Shown here piece after piece: positions 17,628 to 27,466 of a DNA stretch of 64,000 nucleotides. The translations under genes and the position numbers were made by a program. Source of the DNA: an uncultured Oscillospiraceae bacterium (GTDB lineage Bacteria > Bacillota > Clostridia > Oscillospirales > Oscillospiraceae); NCBI GenBank assembly GCA_934569045.1, contig CAKTJX010000001.1, forward strand, positions 143,409 to 207,408. The letters run 5' to 3'. Under the pieces are notes generated by a model. It ran no database searches. It was not told the origin of the DNA and worked only from the letters and a program-made list of their open reading frames with translations. Positions within the stretch are counted from its first letter, which is position 1; the number at the start of each line of letters is the position of its first letter.

Positions 17628-18500
17628 ATGCACTATACCAAAACAAAAAGCATTCTTTCCCCCGGAAATACCATGAATCTGTACCGGGGCTGCACCCACG
17701 GCTGCATTTACTGCGACTCCCGCAGCAAATGCTACCGGATGACCCACTGCTTTGAAGATATCGAGGTGAAGGAAAACGGCCTGTTTCTCCTGGAAAACAC
17801 GCTAAAAAGCAAGAAGGCCCCCTGTATGCTCAGCACCGGCTCCATGACGGACCCCTATATTCCGCTGGAGGAGGAGCTGGGCTGTATCCGCAAGGCCCTG
17901 ACGCTGGCGGACCGGTACGGCTTCGGCTTTACCCTGATCACCAAATCCGCCCGGGTTCTGCGGGATCTGCCGCTGCTGAAATCCATCAACGACAAGACAA
18001 AGTGCGTGATCCAGATGACCCTGACCACCCATGATGAAGCTCTCTGCAAAAAACTGGAACCCAATGTCAGCTCCACGGCGGAACGGGTGGAAACGCTGAA
18101 GGCGCTCCGGGACGCGGGCATCCCTACCATCGTCTGGCTCAGTCCCATTCTCCCCTTTCTCAATGATACGAAGGAAAACATTCATGGCATTCTGGACAGC
18201 TGCGCCGGGGCCGGTGTAAAGGGTGTAGTCTGCTTCGGCATGGGTCTGACCCTGCGGGACGGGAACCGGGAATATTTTTACAGTCAGCTGGACCGCTTGT
18301 TTCCCGGGCTGAAGGAACAGTACATAAAAACCTATGGGGATGCCTACTGGATAGAGAGTCCGAACAACGATACACTCATGACACTGTTCCATGAAACCTG
18401 TGACAAATACGGAATGCTCCACGACAACGATCAGATTTTTGCCTATCTCAAAGCCTTTGAGGAGAAAAACCAGCCAACGCAGATCAGCTTGTTCGATTGA
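17628..18500 (+). CDS. SPL-type radical SAM protein (COG1533)
   Basis: A 290-residue radical SAM enzyme related to spore photoproduct lyase (SplB/COG1533). The cluster motif is CTHGCIYC with cysteines at 22, 26 and 29. It lacks the additional length and C-terminal cysteine region of true spore photoproduct lyases, so I would not assign DNA repair. Start ATG 17628 has AGAGGTG upstream, directly behind the terminator of the previous gene. No obvious promoter lies between, so some readthrough is possible. Confidence 0.88.
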   Translation: MHYTKTKSILSPGNTMNLYRGCTHGCIYCDSRSKCYRMTHCFEDIEVKENGLFLLENTLKSKKAPCMLSTGSMTDPYIPLEEELGCIRKALTLADRYGFGFTLITKSARVLRDLPLLKSINDKTKCVIQMTLTTHDEALCKKLEPNVSSTAERVETLKALRDAGIPTIVWLSPILPFLNDTKENIHGILDSCAGAGVKGVVCFGMGLTLRDGNREYFYSQLDRLFPGLKEQYIKTYGDAYWIESPNNDTLMTLFHETCDKYGMLHDNDQIFAYLKAFEEKNQPTQISLFD

Positions 18501-18509
18501 AAAACGGAA

Positions 18510-18550
18510 GCGGGCCGCACCCATTCAGGGATGCGGCCCGCGGCTTTTAT
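18510..18550. terminator. Shared terminator of the SPL-type gene and the DUF4317 gene
   Basis: Ten-base perfect stem GCGGGCCGCA/TGCGGCCCGC (18510-18519 and 18532-18541) followed by GGCTTTTAT. The convergent DUF4317 gene ends at 18547. Confidence 0.8.
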
Positions 18551-19704
18551 ACGGCTGCTGTTTCTTTTTCCGCTTCGTCAATGTGGATGCTGACGCCGTT
18601 GACCTCCACGTTTTCATCTGCGCTGATCATAATATACTTCACGCCGCCGATGATTCTGGTTTCGATCAGATCACTGCGGGCAGGGTCCACCTTGATGGAT
18701 ACGTCCGGGGTCTTGATCTCGAAGCGCTTGCTGTCGATGATGTTCTTGGGATGCAGGTCCGCCTCAAAGCCGAAGGTTTCATCGTAGTCCACGCTGAACT
18801 TGGCAAGGTGCTCCTCCGACACACCGCAGGAAGCCAGGGCCTCCTTCACATCTGCCTTGGCGATCATCAGCGGCTCCGGCACCTTGCTCTCTTTGTGCAG
18901 CTCAATGCGCTGGCACAGCTGATCATGAACCGTCTGCACCACGTCCAGGTTGCAGTCATCCCCCAGCGCCGTAGTCAGCAGAGCCTCAAAGCACTTCTTC
19001 TGCTCCGCCGCGGGCATGGGCACGGGGGTGTTGAACAGAGCCTCAATGAGGGTATCCTGACTGACTTTGATATCGTGGGTATAGTAGAGCGCATTATAAA
19101 TATTGGTGGCCCGGTTGTCAAAGGCCGGGAACAGGAAGCCCAGGGCCGGAGCGGATACGGGCTGATTCATGGCCCCATCGTGGAACAGCTTCTCCTCCGG
19201 CACATAGTGCAGGTTCGGCTTGGTCTGCTTCACAGGGCAGATGGCGCAGATCAGGTAGGTGTACACCTCTTCCGACTCATCGGAGTCGGAGAGATCGTCT
19301 TTCCCCTTGAAGGGAACGTCATAGCTGTCGCAGCCCATAAGAATCAGGTAATTGCCTTCTATTGCCACCGTATCAATGATCTTCTGAAAGAATGTATGGA
19401 GCAGCTCGTCATCCTTGAGCTTGCTCTCCCGCAGGTCCATGAGCAGTTTGTGCTCCGGACTGTTGGCGACCTGAGAGGTCTTAAAAGTGATATCAATGAG
19501 ATTTTTTCCGATGGAGCCAGAGAGCACCCGCTTGAAGAGGGCAAAATACTTGTCCCCCTCGTTTTCCGGCATGATGCCGGTGCTCTGGCTGAACTCCGTA
19601 ATAATCTCTTTGTTGTCGTTGACAAAGCAGCCGTAAATCTTTGTAATATTGCTGCGGTCCCGCCGCAGATGACGGCGAATTTCCCCGATTTCCTTATCGT
19701 TCAT
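18547..19704 (-). CDS. DUF4317 family protein
   Basis: A 385-residue soluble protein of the DUF4317 family, found mainly in Clostridia and of unknown function. The family start is recognisable (NDKEIGEIRRHLRRDRSNI, then KIYGCFVNDNKEII). No membrane segments are present. Start ATG 19704 has GAGGAT at correct spacing; the 23 extra residues of the open upstream frame would span the promoter. Single-gene unit. Its promoter shares an 18-nt core with that of the WYL regulator at 990-1007. Confidence 0.85.
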   Translation of the reverse strand: MNDKEIGEIRRHLRRDRSNITKIYGCFVNDNKEIITEFSQSTGIMPENEGDKYFALFKRVLSGSIGKNLIDITFKTSQVANSPEHKLLMDLRESKLKDDELLHTFFQKIIDTVAIEGNYLILMGCDSYDVPFKGKDDLSDSDESEEVYTYLICAICPVKQTKPNLHYVPEEKLFHDGAMNQPVSAPALGFLFPAFDNRATNIYNALYYTHDIKVSQDTLIEALFNTPVPMPAAEQKKCFEALLTTALGDDCNLDVVQTVHDQLCQRIELHKESKVPEPLMIAKADVKEALASCGVSEEHLAKFSVDYDETFGFEADLHPKNIIDSKRFEIKTPDVSIKVDPARSDLIETRIIGGVKYIMISADENVEVNGVSIHIDEAEKETAAV

Positions 19705-19738
19705 GAAATATCCTCGCTTTCGTACGAAATGCCAGGAC

Positions 19739-19744
19739 ATTATA
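19739..19744 (-). promoter_or_regulatory. Extended -10 promoter of DUF4317
   Basis: Minus strand TGCTATAAT (hexamer 19744-19739) with only TGGATT near the -35 position. Confidence 0.65.
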
Positions 19745-19776
19745 GCACAGGTGTTCGGAAAAATCCAGAACAAAAT

Positions 19777-19808
19777 GGAGGCTCCCCTATGAATTCAGGG
19801 GAGCCTCC
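19777..19808 (-). terminator. Terminator of the recA-rimO-pgsA operon
   Basis: Twelve-base perfect stem GGAGGCTCCCCT and its complement (19777-19788 and 19797-19808) followed on the minus strand by ATTTTGTT. Confidence 0.88.
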
Positions 19809-19863
19809 ATAATGAAAAAACTTGTTCCGTTCCAATGGCAATGCCTCAGAAGCTAAAAGCGGC

Positions 19864-20394
19864 TCAATTCCAGAGGCAGCTCCAATTTTTAACGAAGTAC
19901 TCCATGCCGGAATAGACCGTGGTTAGAACAATCACAGCGGAGACGATGAGGCCAACAGTGGTGTTCGTAGGCAGCAGGAGCCAGAGGATGATGCCCACCA
20001 TGGTGCTGGCGGTTTTTACCTTGCCACTCCAGGCAGCGGCAATGACGTGGCCCTTGGGGGCGGCCACCAAGCGCAGGCCGGTGACGGCAAACTCCCGGGT
20101 CAGAACAATCATCAGCGCCCAGGCGGGGAATCGGCCCCACTGGGTAAACATGGTCATGACGGCAATGGTCAGCAACTTGTCAGCCAGAGGGTCCAGGAAT
20201 TTTCCGAAGTCCGTAACCTGGTTGCAGCGCCGGGCAATCTGACCGTCCAGGAAATCACTGAGGCTGCCTAAAACAAAGATGCCCAGGCTCACCCACATCC
20301 AAGTGCCGCTTTCGCCGCCGCTCAAGTACAGAGTCACCATCATCACCGGGATCAGAAACACCCGGAAAAGCGTAATTTTGCTTGCTGTTGTCAT
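19864..20394 (-). CDS. pgsA: CDP-diacylglycerol-glycerol-3-phosphate 3-phosphatidyltransferase
   Basis: Integral membrane enzyme making phosphatidylglycerol phosphate, the first committed step to phosphatidylglycerol. At 176 residues with about four or five hydrophobic segments it fits the family. The CDP-alcohol phosphotransferase motif DG-x2-AR-x8-G-x3-D-x3-D is intact (DGQIARR near residue 50, then FGKFLDPLADK). Its ATG overlaps the rimO stop by four bases. It is the last gene of the nine-gene operon that begins at 28789, and a perfect hairpin terminator follows. Confidence 0.95.
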   Translation of the reverse strand: MTTASKITLFRVFLIPVMMVTLYLSGGESGTWMWVSLGIFVLGSLSDFLDGQIARRCNQVTDFGKFLDPLADKLLTIAVMTMFTQWGRFPAWALMIVLTREFAVTGLRLVAAPKGHVIAAAWSGKVKTASTMVGIILWLLLPTNTTVGLIVSAVIVLTTVYSGMEYFVKNWSCLWN

Positions 20395-21725
20395 ACTTCT
20401 TCCTCCGTGATATAGCCAGCCAGATCGCCGTCCACGCAGCCGTCAATGGTCACATAGACGAATTCGCCCTCCTGTACGGGCTCCTCCGAGGCAATCCAAA
20501 CCCGTCCATCGATATCCGGGGAGTCGGCATAGGTGCGGCCATAGAACTGCTCCTGTTCCTCATCGTAGCCATCCACCAGAACCTCCAGGTTTTTCCCAAT
20601 CATGGCGGCATTGTATTCGTCCATAATCTCGGACTGGATCATTTCCAGGGTTTCAGCCCGCTCCTTGGCGGTCTCCTCGTCCACATGCTCCATGACAGCG
20701 GCAGGGGTACCCTCCTCTGGGGAGAAGACGAACGCCCCCACCCGCTCCAGCCGCTGCTCCCGCAGGAACTGGCACAGCTCCTGGAACTCCTCCTCGCCCT
20801 CACCGGGCAGACCGGTAATCAGGCTGGTGCGGATCACCAGGCCGGGAATCCGGCGGCGCAGCTCGGCAAACAGGTCCACAATCAGCTTCTTGTCGCCCCG
20901 GCGGTGCATGGCAGCCAGAATCTTATCGTTGCAGTGCTGGATGGGAATATCCAGATATTTGACGATCTTGGGCTCGTTCGCGATCACGTCAATGAGCTCA
21001 TCATCGATTTCGTCCGGGTAGACATAGTGCACCCGAATCCAGTGGAGCCCATCAATCTTGCACAGCTCCCGCAGCAACTCCGGCAGCAACCGCTTGTGCT
21101 CCGGGAAATCCGTGCCGTAGCGGCTGGTGTCCTGGGCCACCACAATGAGCTCCTTGGTGCCGTTGGCCGCCAGAATCCGGGCTTCATACAGCACATCGTC
21201 CAGCTGGCGGCTGCGATACCTGCCCCGCAGATAGGGAATGATGCAGAAGGCACAGCGGTTATTGCAGCCCTCCGCGATTTTGATGTAGGAGAAGTGCTCC
21301 GGGGTGGTGACCACACGGCCCACCTCCTGCTCCGGGGCGTCGATGGAACCGAAGTCCACCACCTTGTGGCCGGAAAGCAGCTGCTCGATGGCCGGGACAA
21401 TCTTGGTATAGCTGCCGGTGCCCAGAACACCGTCTACCTCCGGCATCTCCTCCAGGATATCTCCCTGGTAGCGCTGGGACAGGCAGCCGGTGACCAGGAT
21501 CTTGCCCACCTGGCCCTCGGCCTTCAGCGCCGCGGTCTGCAAAATGTAATCGATGGCCTCGCTTTTGGCGGAATCGATAAAGCCGCAGGTGTTGATCACC
21601 ACCACATCGCTGCCGGGGATATCCGCCAGCACCGTATGTCCTGCCTCCTGGACCCGGAACATCATCCGCTCACAGTCCACCTGATTCTTGGCACAGCCAA
21701 GAGAAATAAATCCGATATTTGCCAT
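20391..21725 (-). CDS. rimO: Ribosomal protein S12 methylthiotransferase
   Basis: Radical SAM methylthiotransferase that modifies a conserved aspartate of ribosomal protein S12. The 444 residues show the UPF0004 domain with cluster cysteines C11, C47 and C81, the radical SAM cysteines C154, C158 and C161 (CNNRCAFC), and a C-terminal TRAM domain. The longer open frame is read-through into recX; ATG 21725 has GGAGGAAG upstream and shares one base with the recX stop. The IIPYLRGRYRSR segment after the cluster fits RimO better than MiaB. Confidence 0.94.
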   Translation of the reverse strand: MANIGFISLGCAKNQVDCERMMFRVQEAGHTVLADIPGSDVVVINTCGFIDSAKSEAIDYILQTAALKAEGQVGKILVTGCLSQRYQGDILEEMPEVDGVLGTGSYTKIVPAIEQLLSGHKVVDFGSIDAPEQEVGRVVTTPEHFSYIKIAEGCNNRCAFCIIPYLRGRYRSRQLDDVLYEARILAANGTKELIVVAQDTSRYGTDFPEHKRLLPELLRELCKIDGLHWIRVHYVYPDEIDDELIDVIANEPKIVKYLDIPIQHCNDKILAAMHRRGDKKLIVDLFAELRRRIPGLVIRTSLITGLPGEGEEEFQELCQFLREQRLERVGAFVFSPEEGTPAAVMEHVDEETAKERAETLEMIQSEIMDEYNAAMIGKNLEVLVDGYDEEQEQFYGRTYADSPDIDGRVWIASEEPVQEGEFVYVTIDGCVDGDLAGYITEEEV

Positions 21726-22354
21726 TATTCTTCCTCCGGGAAATCGTCTGTATCTAGGGAAAGGGATTGCAGCGCCTGACGAATGGCGCTGTAGCTGTGG
21801 CCCCGGCGCAGCAGGGCATCGATGGCCCGCTTCTGGGCCTTGGGGTCCTGACTGGTGCCAAGCCTTGCCCGGAGAAAATCCGTGATCTTCTCCGACTGAT
21901 CCGGGTAATCCTCCAGAGCCCCTTCCCAAAGCTCCCGAGGGATTCTTTTTTCATACAAAACCTGTTTGGCTCTCGCCCGACCATAGCCCTTGGCGATGCA
22001 GGAACGGACAATGGTCTCCGCCGTAGCGCTGTCATCGATCAGATGCAGCTCCGACAGCCAGCCCACCGCCTTCTCGGCCTGCTTGGGGTCCTCCCCCTTG
22101 CGGACCAGGCGGGTCTGCAAATCCTTTTTGGACACATTGGAGGCGGAGACAATCCGCACCGCCCGCATCTTGGCGGACATTTCCGAGGCAGCGGCCAGCA
22201 GCCTCGTGTGCTGCTCGCTGGTCAGCTCCAGCCCCGTATAGAGGCCAAAATCCTCCACGGTCTGCCGGTAGAGCCGCAGCTTGGAACCGTCCTCAAATTC
22301 CAGGGTATACCGCCCGGAACGGTCCGGGGCGGTTTTCAGAAACGCGATTCTCAT
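21725..22354 (-). CDS. recX: Regulatory protein RecX
   Basis: Modulator of RecA filament formation. A 209-residue, helix-rich protein with the tandem three-helix RecX repeats ([13 protein letters not shown]..., [18 protein letters not shown]..., [13 protein letters not shown]). It overlaps the recA stop by four bases, the usual genetic linkage. Its TAA overlaps the rimO start by one base. Confidence 0.93.
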   Translation of the reverse strand: MRIAFLKTAPDRSGRYTLEFEDGSKLRLYRQTVEDFGLYTGLELTSEQHTRLLAAASEMSAKMRAVRIVSASNVSKKDLQTRLVRKGEDPKQAEKAVGWLSELHLIDDSATAETIVRSCIAKGYGRARAKQVLYEKRIPRELWEGALEDYPDQSEKITDFLRARLGTSQDPKAQKRAIDALLRRGHSYSAIRQALQSLSLDTDDFPEEE

Positions 22355-23460
22355 TCGTCCTCGTCATTGAAGTCATCCGCGCTGACGGCAACGGGCCGTT
22401 CCGCCGCCTTGGCCGGGGCCTTGGGCGCGCCGCCGCTGATCTTCCAGAGGTTCTCCCGCACCTGGGCCTCCACCTGCTCCGCCAGCTCCGGGCGCTCCTG
22501 CAGGTAGGCCTTCACGCTGTCCTTGCCCTGACCGATGCGCTCATCGCCCATGCTGAACCAGCTGCCGCTCTTCTGAATAATCTCCATCTGCACCGCCAGA
22601 TCGATCAGCTCGCTCCACTTGGAAATGCCCTGGCCGTACATGATGTCAAACACGGCTTCCTTAAAGGGGGGCGCTACCTTGTTCTTGACCACCTTGACCC
22701 GGGTCTTGTTGCCGATAACGTTGCCGCCCTCTTTGATGGCCTCAATGCGGCGCACATCCAGACGGACGGAGGCATAGAACTTCAGAGCATTGCCGCCGGT
22801 GGTGGTTTCGGGGTTGCCGTACATAACGCCGATCTTCATACGCAGCTGGTTGATGAAGATAACCACGCAGTTGGTCTTGTTGATGGTGCCCGCCAGCTTC
22901 CGAAGGGCCTGGGACATGAGCCGAGCCTGCAGGCCCACAAAGGTATCGCCCATTTCGCCCTCGATTTCCTGCTTGGGCACCAGAGCGGCCACAGAGTCCA
23001 CAACCACGGCATCCACCGCGCCGGAACGAACCAGAGCATCGGTGATCTCCAGCGCCTGCTCACCGGTATCCGGCTGAGAAACCAGCAGATTGTCAATATC
23101 CACACCCAGAGCGGCGGCGTACACCGGGTCCAGAGCGTGCTCCGCATCCACGAAGGCCACCTCGCCGCCCCGCTTCTGGGCCTCGGCCAGAATGTGCAGG
23201 GCCAGCGTGGTCTTACCGGAGGATTCGGGGCCGTAAATCTCAATGATCCGTCCCTTGGGAACGCCGCCGATGCCCAAGGCCGCGTCCAATGCCAGAGAGC
23301 CGGTGGGGATGGCCTCCACATTCATCTCCGGGCGGTCACCCAGGCGCATAACGGTGCCCTTGCCGAAGGTTTTGTCCAGCTGGGACAGGGCGGTTTGCAG
23401 GGCCTTCTTCTTATCGGAAGCGGGAGCCGGTGCTTCATAAGGAGTCTTTTTTGTTGCCAT
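22351..23460 (-). CDS. recA: Recombinase A
   Basis: DNA-dependent ATPase that forms the strand-exchange filament and triggers SOS self-cleavage. The 369 residues contain the Walker A motif GPESSGKT at about 77-84, the [11 protein letters not shown] segment, the L1/L2 DNA-binding loops (the latter around [14 protein letters not shown]) and an acidic C-terminal tail. It sits two bases after prmC rather than behind its own promoter, so its expression here seems tied to the upstream operon. No SOS box is visible directly upstream. Confidence 0.98.
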   Translation of the reverse strand: MATKKTPYEAPAPASDKKKALQTALSQLDKTFGKGTVMRLGDRPEMNVEAIPTGSLALDAALGIGGVPKGRIIEIYGPESSGKTTLALHILAEAQKRGGEVAFVDAEHALDPVYAAALGVDIDNLLVSQPDTGEQALEITDALVRSGAVDAVVVDSVAALVPKQEIEGEMGDTFVGLQARLMSQALRKLAGTINKTNCVVIFINQLRMKIGVMYGNPETTTGGNALKFYASVRLDVRRIEAIKEGGNVIGNKTRVKVVKNKVAPPFKEAVFDIMYGQGISKWSELIDLAVQMEIIQKSGSWFSMGDERIGQGKDSVKAYLQERPELAEQVEAQVRENLWKISGGAPKAPAKAAERPVAVSADDFNDEDE

Positions 23461-23462
23461 AA

Positions 23463-24332
23463 TTACTGTTCCTTCCTGCCGTACTGAGCCAGCACGGCGC
23501 GTTCTCTGTCATTATAATCTCTGGTCCGCTCCAGGACCTGGAATCCGTTTTCTTCCAGAATGGCGCATACGGCATCCCCCTGCCCCATGCCGAACTCATA
23601 GCAGAGGAAGCCGCCGGGTTTCAAAATGTGCTTATACAGCTCTGTAATCGCCCGGTAGAAGTCCAGGCCGTCCCGGCCGCCGTAAAGGGCCATGTGGGGC
23701 TCATAATCCTTCACGCTGTGGGGCAGCTCCTCCATTTCCGCCGCCGTCACATAGGGCGGATTGGAGACAATCATATCGAACTTCCCCAGAAATGCCGGAG
23801 GGGCCTCCATGGCGTTGACCTGAACACAGCTGACCCGGCCGCCCATGTGGTTGCGCTGAATGTTCTTTCGCGCCACCGCCAGAGCCTCCTTGGAAAGGTC
23901 CGCCAGGGTCACCCGCGCGTCCTTCAGCCGGCTGGCCAGGGCCAGCCCGATGCAGCCGGAGCCGCAGCAAAGGTCCAGAATTCTTGGGTCCTGGTCCAGA
24001 AACAGGGCCTTGTGGATGGCCATTTCCGCCACGGCGCAGGTATCGTCTCTCGGAATCAGCACGTCCGGGCTCACATACAGCGGCAGACCGTAGAAGGTCC
24101 ACTCCCCCAGCACATAGGGCAGGGGCTCCCCGGCGCGCAGACGGGTCAGGGCCCCGTCCACCCGCAGGCACAGCTGCTCCTCCACCGGTTCATTTTTCCG
24201 CGTCAGGAACGCCTCCTGGGTGATGCCCGCCAGAGTGCTGATTAAATCTCTTGCCATGGGTCCTGCCGCCTCCGGCTCCTCCATGGAGAGCAGACACTGC
24301 CGCGTCTGCATGTACAGTTCTCCGTAGGTCAC
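23463..24332 (-). CDS. prmC: Release factor glutamine methyltransferase PrmC
   Basis: SAM-dependent enzyme methylating the GGQ glutamine of release factors RF1 and RF2. The 289 residues carry an N-terminal helical domain, the SAM-binding [16 protein letters not shown] block and the catalytic NPPYV motif. The start is taken as GTG 24332, which forms a GTGA overlap with the DUF1385 stop; a TTG three bases earlier and an ATG at 24311 are alternatives. An AGGAGGG site lies upstream within the DUF1385 gene. The pairing DUF1385-prmC is common in Firmicutes. Confidence 0.93.
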   Translation of the reverse strand: MTYGELYMQTRQCLLSMEEPEAAGPMARDLISTLAGITQEAFLTRKNEPVEEQLCLRVDGALTRLRAGEPLPYVLGEWTFYGLPLYVSPDVLIPRDDTCAVAEMAIHKALFLDQDPRILDLCCGSGCIGLALASRLKDARVTLADLSKEALAVARKNIQRNHMGGRVSCVQVNAMEAPPAFLGKFDMIVSNPPYVTAAEMEELPHSVKDYEPHMALYGGRDGLDFYRAITELYKHILKPGGFLCYEFGMGQGDAVCAILEENGFQVLERTRDYNDRERAVLAQYGRKEQ

Positions 24333-25324
24333 CAACGGTCCGCGCCCTCCTCTTCCGGCAGCACTGCCTGCACAGCTGCAATGCCCACCTCAATCATGCC
24401 ATCGTCCGGCTCATTGGTGGTAAAGTGCTGCAAATACATGCCGGGGGCTGTGAGGATTCTTGTAAAGGCATTGTCATGCCGTCCGGCCCAGCGATTGATC
24501 TCATAGGTAATGCTGACCACCAGGGGCAGGAGCAGCAGCTTGAAAAGAATCATGATCAGCCGGTAGGCGAAGCTCCCCCGCATGGCGGACAGCCCGGGGA
24601 ACAGCGTCAGCAGCAGCGAAGAGGCGATGGAGAAAATCAGAATGGAAATCACCATCACCACCAACAGGAAACTAGTGCCGCACCGAGGGTGGAATCGTGT
24701 CATTTTCCGGACATTTTCCACGGTCAGCGGAAGGCCGCACTCATAGCAGCGGATGGTCTTATGCTCCGCGCCGTGATAGGAAAAGACCCGCTTCATCTCT
24801 CCCATCTTAGAAATCAGAATCATATAGCCCAGGAAGATGACCATGCGGATGGCACCCTCCAGAAAATTCAGGGCCAGATTGCTGCGGATGGCCTTGTCGA
24901 AGAAAGACGCAATGGTCATGGGCAGCAGGAAAAACAGCAGAATGGACAGCCCCAGGCCCATGGCGACTGCCAGCCCCACCAGAACCTTCTGGAATTTTTC
25001 GCTGCCCAGCTTTTTTTCCAGCCACCGGTCAAATTTGCTGGGCTCCTCCTGCTGCTCCTCCGGGGCCAGGTCCGCGGAGCGCATCAGCGCCTTCACACCC
25101 ACCACCTGGGCATCGAAGAAGTTAAAGACGCCCCGGATAAAAGGAAGATTCTTCCAGGAGCCGGGGGGATTCAGCTTCCGGGGCTGCACCTCCAGCGTCA
25201 GGCCATCGGCACCCCGAATGACAATGGCATCCTTTTCCGGGCCCCGCATGAGAATTCCCTCGATCAGGGCCTGACCGCCGATGGAGGTTTTGAATTGTTC
25301 TTTCAGTTCTTCGGATTGGTTCAT
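24329..25324 (-). CDS. DUF1385 family membrane protein
   Basis: A 331-residue membrane protein of the DUF1385 (COG3872) family. The family signature is at the N-terminus (SIGGQALIEGILMRGP) and the central YHGAEHKTIRCYE block is intact, followed by RFHPRCGTSF. About four hydrophobic segments. The role is unknown, and the usual prmC/prfA neighbourhood is kept. Start ATG 25324 follows AAAGGAAA; the GTG at 25342 has no usable site. Confidence 0.9.
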   Translation of the reverse strand: MNQSEELKEQFKTSIGGQALIEGILMRGPEKDAIVIRGADGLTLEVQPRKLNPPGSWKNLPFIRGVFNFFDAQVVGVKALMRSADLAPEEQQEEPSKFDRWLEKKLGSEKFQKVLVGLAVAMGLGLSILLFFLLPMTIASFFDKAIRSNLALNFLEGAIRMVIFLGYMILISKMGEMKRVFSYHGAEHKTIRCYECGLPLTVENVRKMTRFHPRCGTSFLLVVMVISILIFSIASSLLLTLFPGLSAMRGSFAYRLIMILFKLLLLPLVVSITYEINRWAGRHDNAFTRILTAPGMYLQHFTTNEPDDGMIEVGIAAVQAVLPEEEGADRW

Positions 25325-25338
25325 GGGTTTCCTTTCTG

Positions 25339-26763
25339 TCACTCCTGATTGGCCGGCAGCGCGACGGTTACCAGGGTGCCGCCGCCCTCCGCGTTCTCCA
25401 GGGTCAGGGTGCCGCCGTGGAGCTGCACAATCTCATCGCAGACCGCCAGGCCGATGCCGGTGCCTCTGGCCTTGGAGCTGCCCTTATAGAATTTCTTTTT
25501 CACCAGAGGCAGCTCGTCCTCCGGGATGCCGGGGCCATGGTCCCGGATGCGGACAATGACCTGGTCATTTTCATAGGAAATACTGGCCTCAATGCGCTTG
25601 CCATCTTTGCCGTGCTTGGCAGCATTGTCCAGGATGTTCAGGAATACCTGCCGCAGGCGCTTTGGATCGCAGGAAATCTCCGGGATCTCCTCGTCATTGT
25701 CCAGGTATTCCAGGGTGATGCCATCCTGGGCAAGGCGGCTGCCGTACATAAAGACCGTATCCTCAAACTCACTGCGGATATCCGCCTGCTCCATAGTCAG
25801 GGTCATGCGGCCATCCTGCAATCTGGTAAAGTCCAGCAGCTCCATAACCATTTCTGTCAGGCGCTTGGCCTCGCTGGAGATAATCTTCAGGCCCTGGGCC
25901 GTATCCGCGTCCAGAGATTCGTCCGCCAGCAGGGTCTCGCTCCAGCCGTTGATCACCGTCAGAGGGGTCCGCAGCTCATGGGACAGCTGGGAGATGAACT
26001 CCGCCTGCATCTTTTCGTTCTGGCTGATTTTCACCGACATTTCGTTGATGGTCTCCGCCAGATCCGCAATCTCATCGTTATACTTGGTCTTGATCTGGGC
26101 GCCGTAGCTGCCGTTGGCAATGCGCTTGGCCTTTTCTGTAATCTGCTCCACCGGGGTCATCACCGAGCGGATGAACAGGCTGCTGGTCAGCAGCACAATG
26201 ATCAAAGCCGTTGCCAGAACCCCCAGGCTTACAAAGCCGATGCCGATGATCTGGCCGTCCATCACAGCGGTGGAGGTGACGAAGCGAAGCACGCCGATCA
26301 CCTGGCCGTTGCTGTAGATCATGGGGCTGCTGACGGCCATGATCCGCTCCCCAGTGTCCGGGTCCTTGCCTACAAAGGGCTGGATGGAGCGAGTGCTGAT
26401 CGCCTCCTGAATCTCCGGGGTCCTGGGGGACACCGCCGCCCAGCTGCCATAGGAGGAGGCAACGATCTTGCCCCACTGGTCAATAAACTGAAGCTCCAGC
26501 TTCGCCCCGTTTTCAAAGGTCTCGGCATAGGTGATGCAGGATTGATAGAAGGAATCATAGTCCTGCCCAATGTATTCCTTGAAGAACTCCGTGGTGCTGC
26601 GGGCCCGGTTTTGCAGGTCCGCATCCATATTCCGGTAGCAGTAGGCGGCATAGGAGGCGGTAATGGCCGCCACGCACACCAGGCCCACCGCCGTGATCAC
26701 CGCGGTAATATTGGTCAGCCAGCGCTTGTGCAGATTTCCGATTTTCTTAATAGGAATTTTCAT
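25339..26763 (-). CDS. Two-component sensor histidine kinase
   Basis: A 474-residue membrane kinase. Two transmembrane segments (about 17-40 and 172-197) flank an extracytoplasmic sensor of about 130 residues; a HAMP linker follows (about 198-250), then HisKA with phospho-acceptor H262 in SHELRTPLT, and HATPase_c with the N box NILDNAAKHG and the G boxes DHGPGIP and GTGIGLAVC. Architecture is that of PhoR/WalK-type kinases. It lies five bases after its response regulator. The signal is unknown; an operon lipoprotein upstream may take part in sensing. Confidence 0.92.
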   Translation of the reverse strand: MKIPIKKIGNLHKRWLTNITAVITAVGLVCVAAITASYAAYCYRNMDADLQNRARSTTEFFKEYIGQDYDSFYQSCITYAETFENGAKLELQFIDQWGKIVASSYGSWAAVSPRTPEIQEAISTRSIQPFVGKDPDTGERIMAVSSPMIYSNGQVIGVLRFVTSTAVMDGQIIGIGFVSLGVLATALIIVLLTSSLFIRSVMTPVEQITEKAKRIANGSYGAQIKTKYNDEIADLAETINEMSVKISQNEKMQAEFISQLSHELRTPLTVINGWSETLLADESLDADTAQGLKIISSEAKRLTEMVMELLDFTRLQDGRMTLTMEQADIRSEFEDTVFMYGSRLAQDGITLEYLDNDEEIPEISCDPKRLRQVFLNILDNAAKHGKDGKRIEASISYENDQVIVRIRDHGPGIPEDELPLVKKKFYKGSSKARGTGIGLAVCDEIVQLHGGTLTLENAEGGGTLVTVALPANQE

Positions 26764-26768
26764 GCAGC

Positions 26769-27455
26769 TTATGCGCCCCACTTATAGCCCAGGCCCCAGA
26801 CGGTGGTGATATAGGTGGGATTGGCCGTATCGTCTTCAATTTTGATGCGCAGACGGCGGATATTCACGTCTACGATCTTCAGCTCGCCCTCATAGTCCTT
26901 CCCCCAGACGGCGGAGAGAATGTCCTCCCGGGACAGGGCCCTGCCCGGATTCTGCATAAACAGCTTCAAAATGGCGTACTCCACCTGGGTCAGGCGGATA
27001 CGGTTGCCGGATTTTTCCAGGGTATGATTCCGGGTGTTCATGACGAAGGGGCCCTGGGTCAGCAGCTCCGGGCTGGCGGCGCTGTCGCCGCCGATGCGGC
27101 GGTAGAGGGCGTCAATCCGGGCGGTGAGCTCCGCGGGAGAGAAGGGCTTAGTCACATAGTCATCCGCGCCGGTCATAAGCCCCGTGACCTTATCCATTTC
27201 CTGTGTGCGGGCCGTCAGCATAATAATACCCATCTGCTTATTGGTGGCCCGGATGCGGCGGCACACCTCAAATCCATCAATATCCGGCAGCATAATATCC
27301 AAAATGGCCACCCCGATATCCGGGTTCTCCGCCAGACGGTCCAGGGCATCCTGGCCGGTGCCGGCCTCCACAACATCGTAGCCCGCCCGCCGCAGGTTGA
27401 TGACCACAAAGTTGCGGATGTTCTCTTCGTCTTCCAAAATCAAAACCTTTTTCAT
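26769..27455 (-). CDS. OmpR/PhoB-type response regulator
   Basis: A 228-residue regulator with a receiver domain (acidic pair D9/E10-E11, phospho-acceptor D53 in ILDIMLPD, conserved K103 in VTKPFSP) and a C-terminal winged helix (LTQVEYAILKLF, then VDVNIRRLRIKIEDD). It is partnered with the histidine kinase immediately downstream. It begins 11 bases after the stop of the lipoprotein gene. Its DNA targets cannot be told from this sequence. Confidence 0.95.
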   Translation of the reverse strand: MKKVLILEDEENIRNFVVINLRRAGYDVVEAGTGQDALDRLAENPDIGVAILDIMLPDIDGFEVCRRIRATNKQMGIIMLTARTQEMDKVTGLMTGADDYVTKPFSPAELTARIDALYRRIGGDSAASPELLTQGPFVMNTRNHTLEKSGNRIRLTQVEYAILKLFMQNPGRALSREDILSAVWGKDYEGELKIVDVNIRRLRIKIEDDTANPTYITTVWGLGYKWGA

Positions 27456-27466
27456 ATGCTACCTCT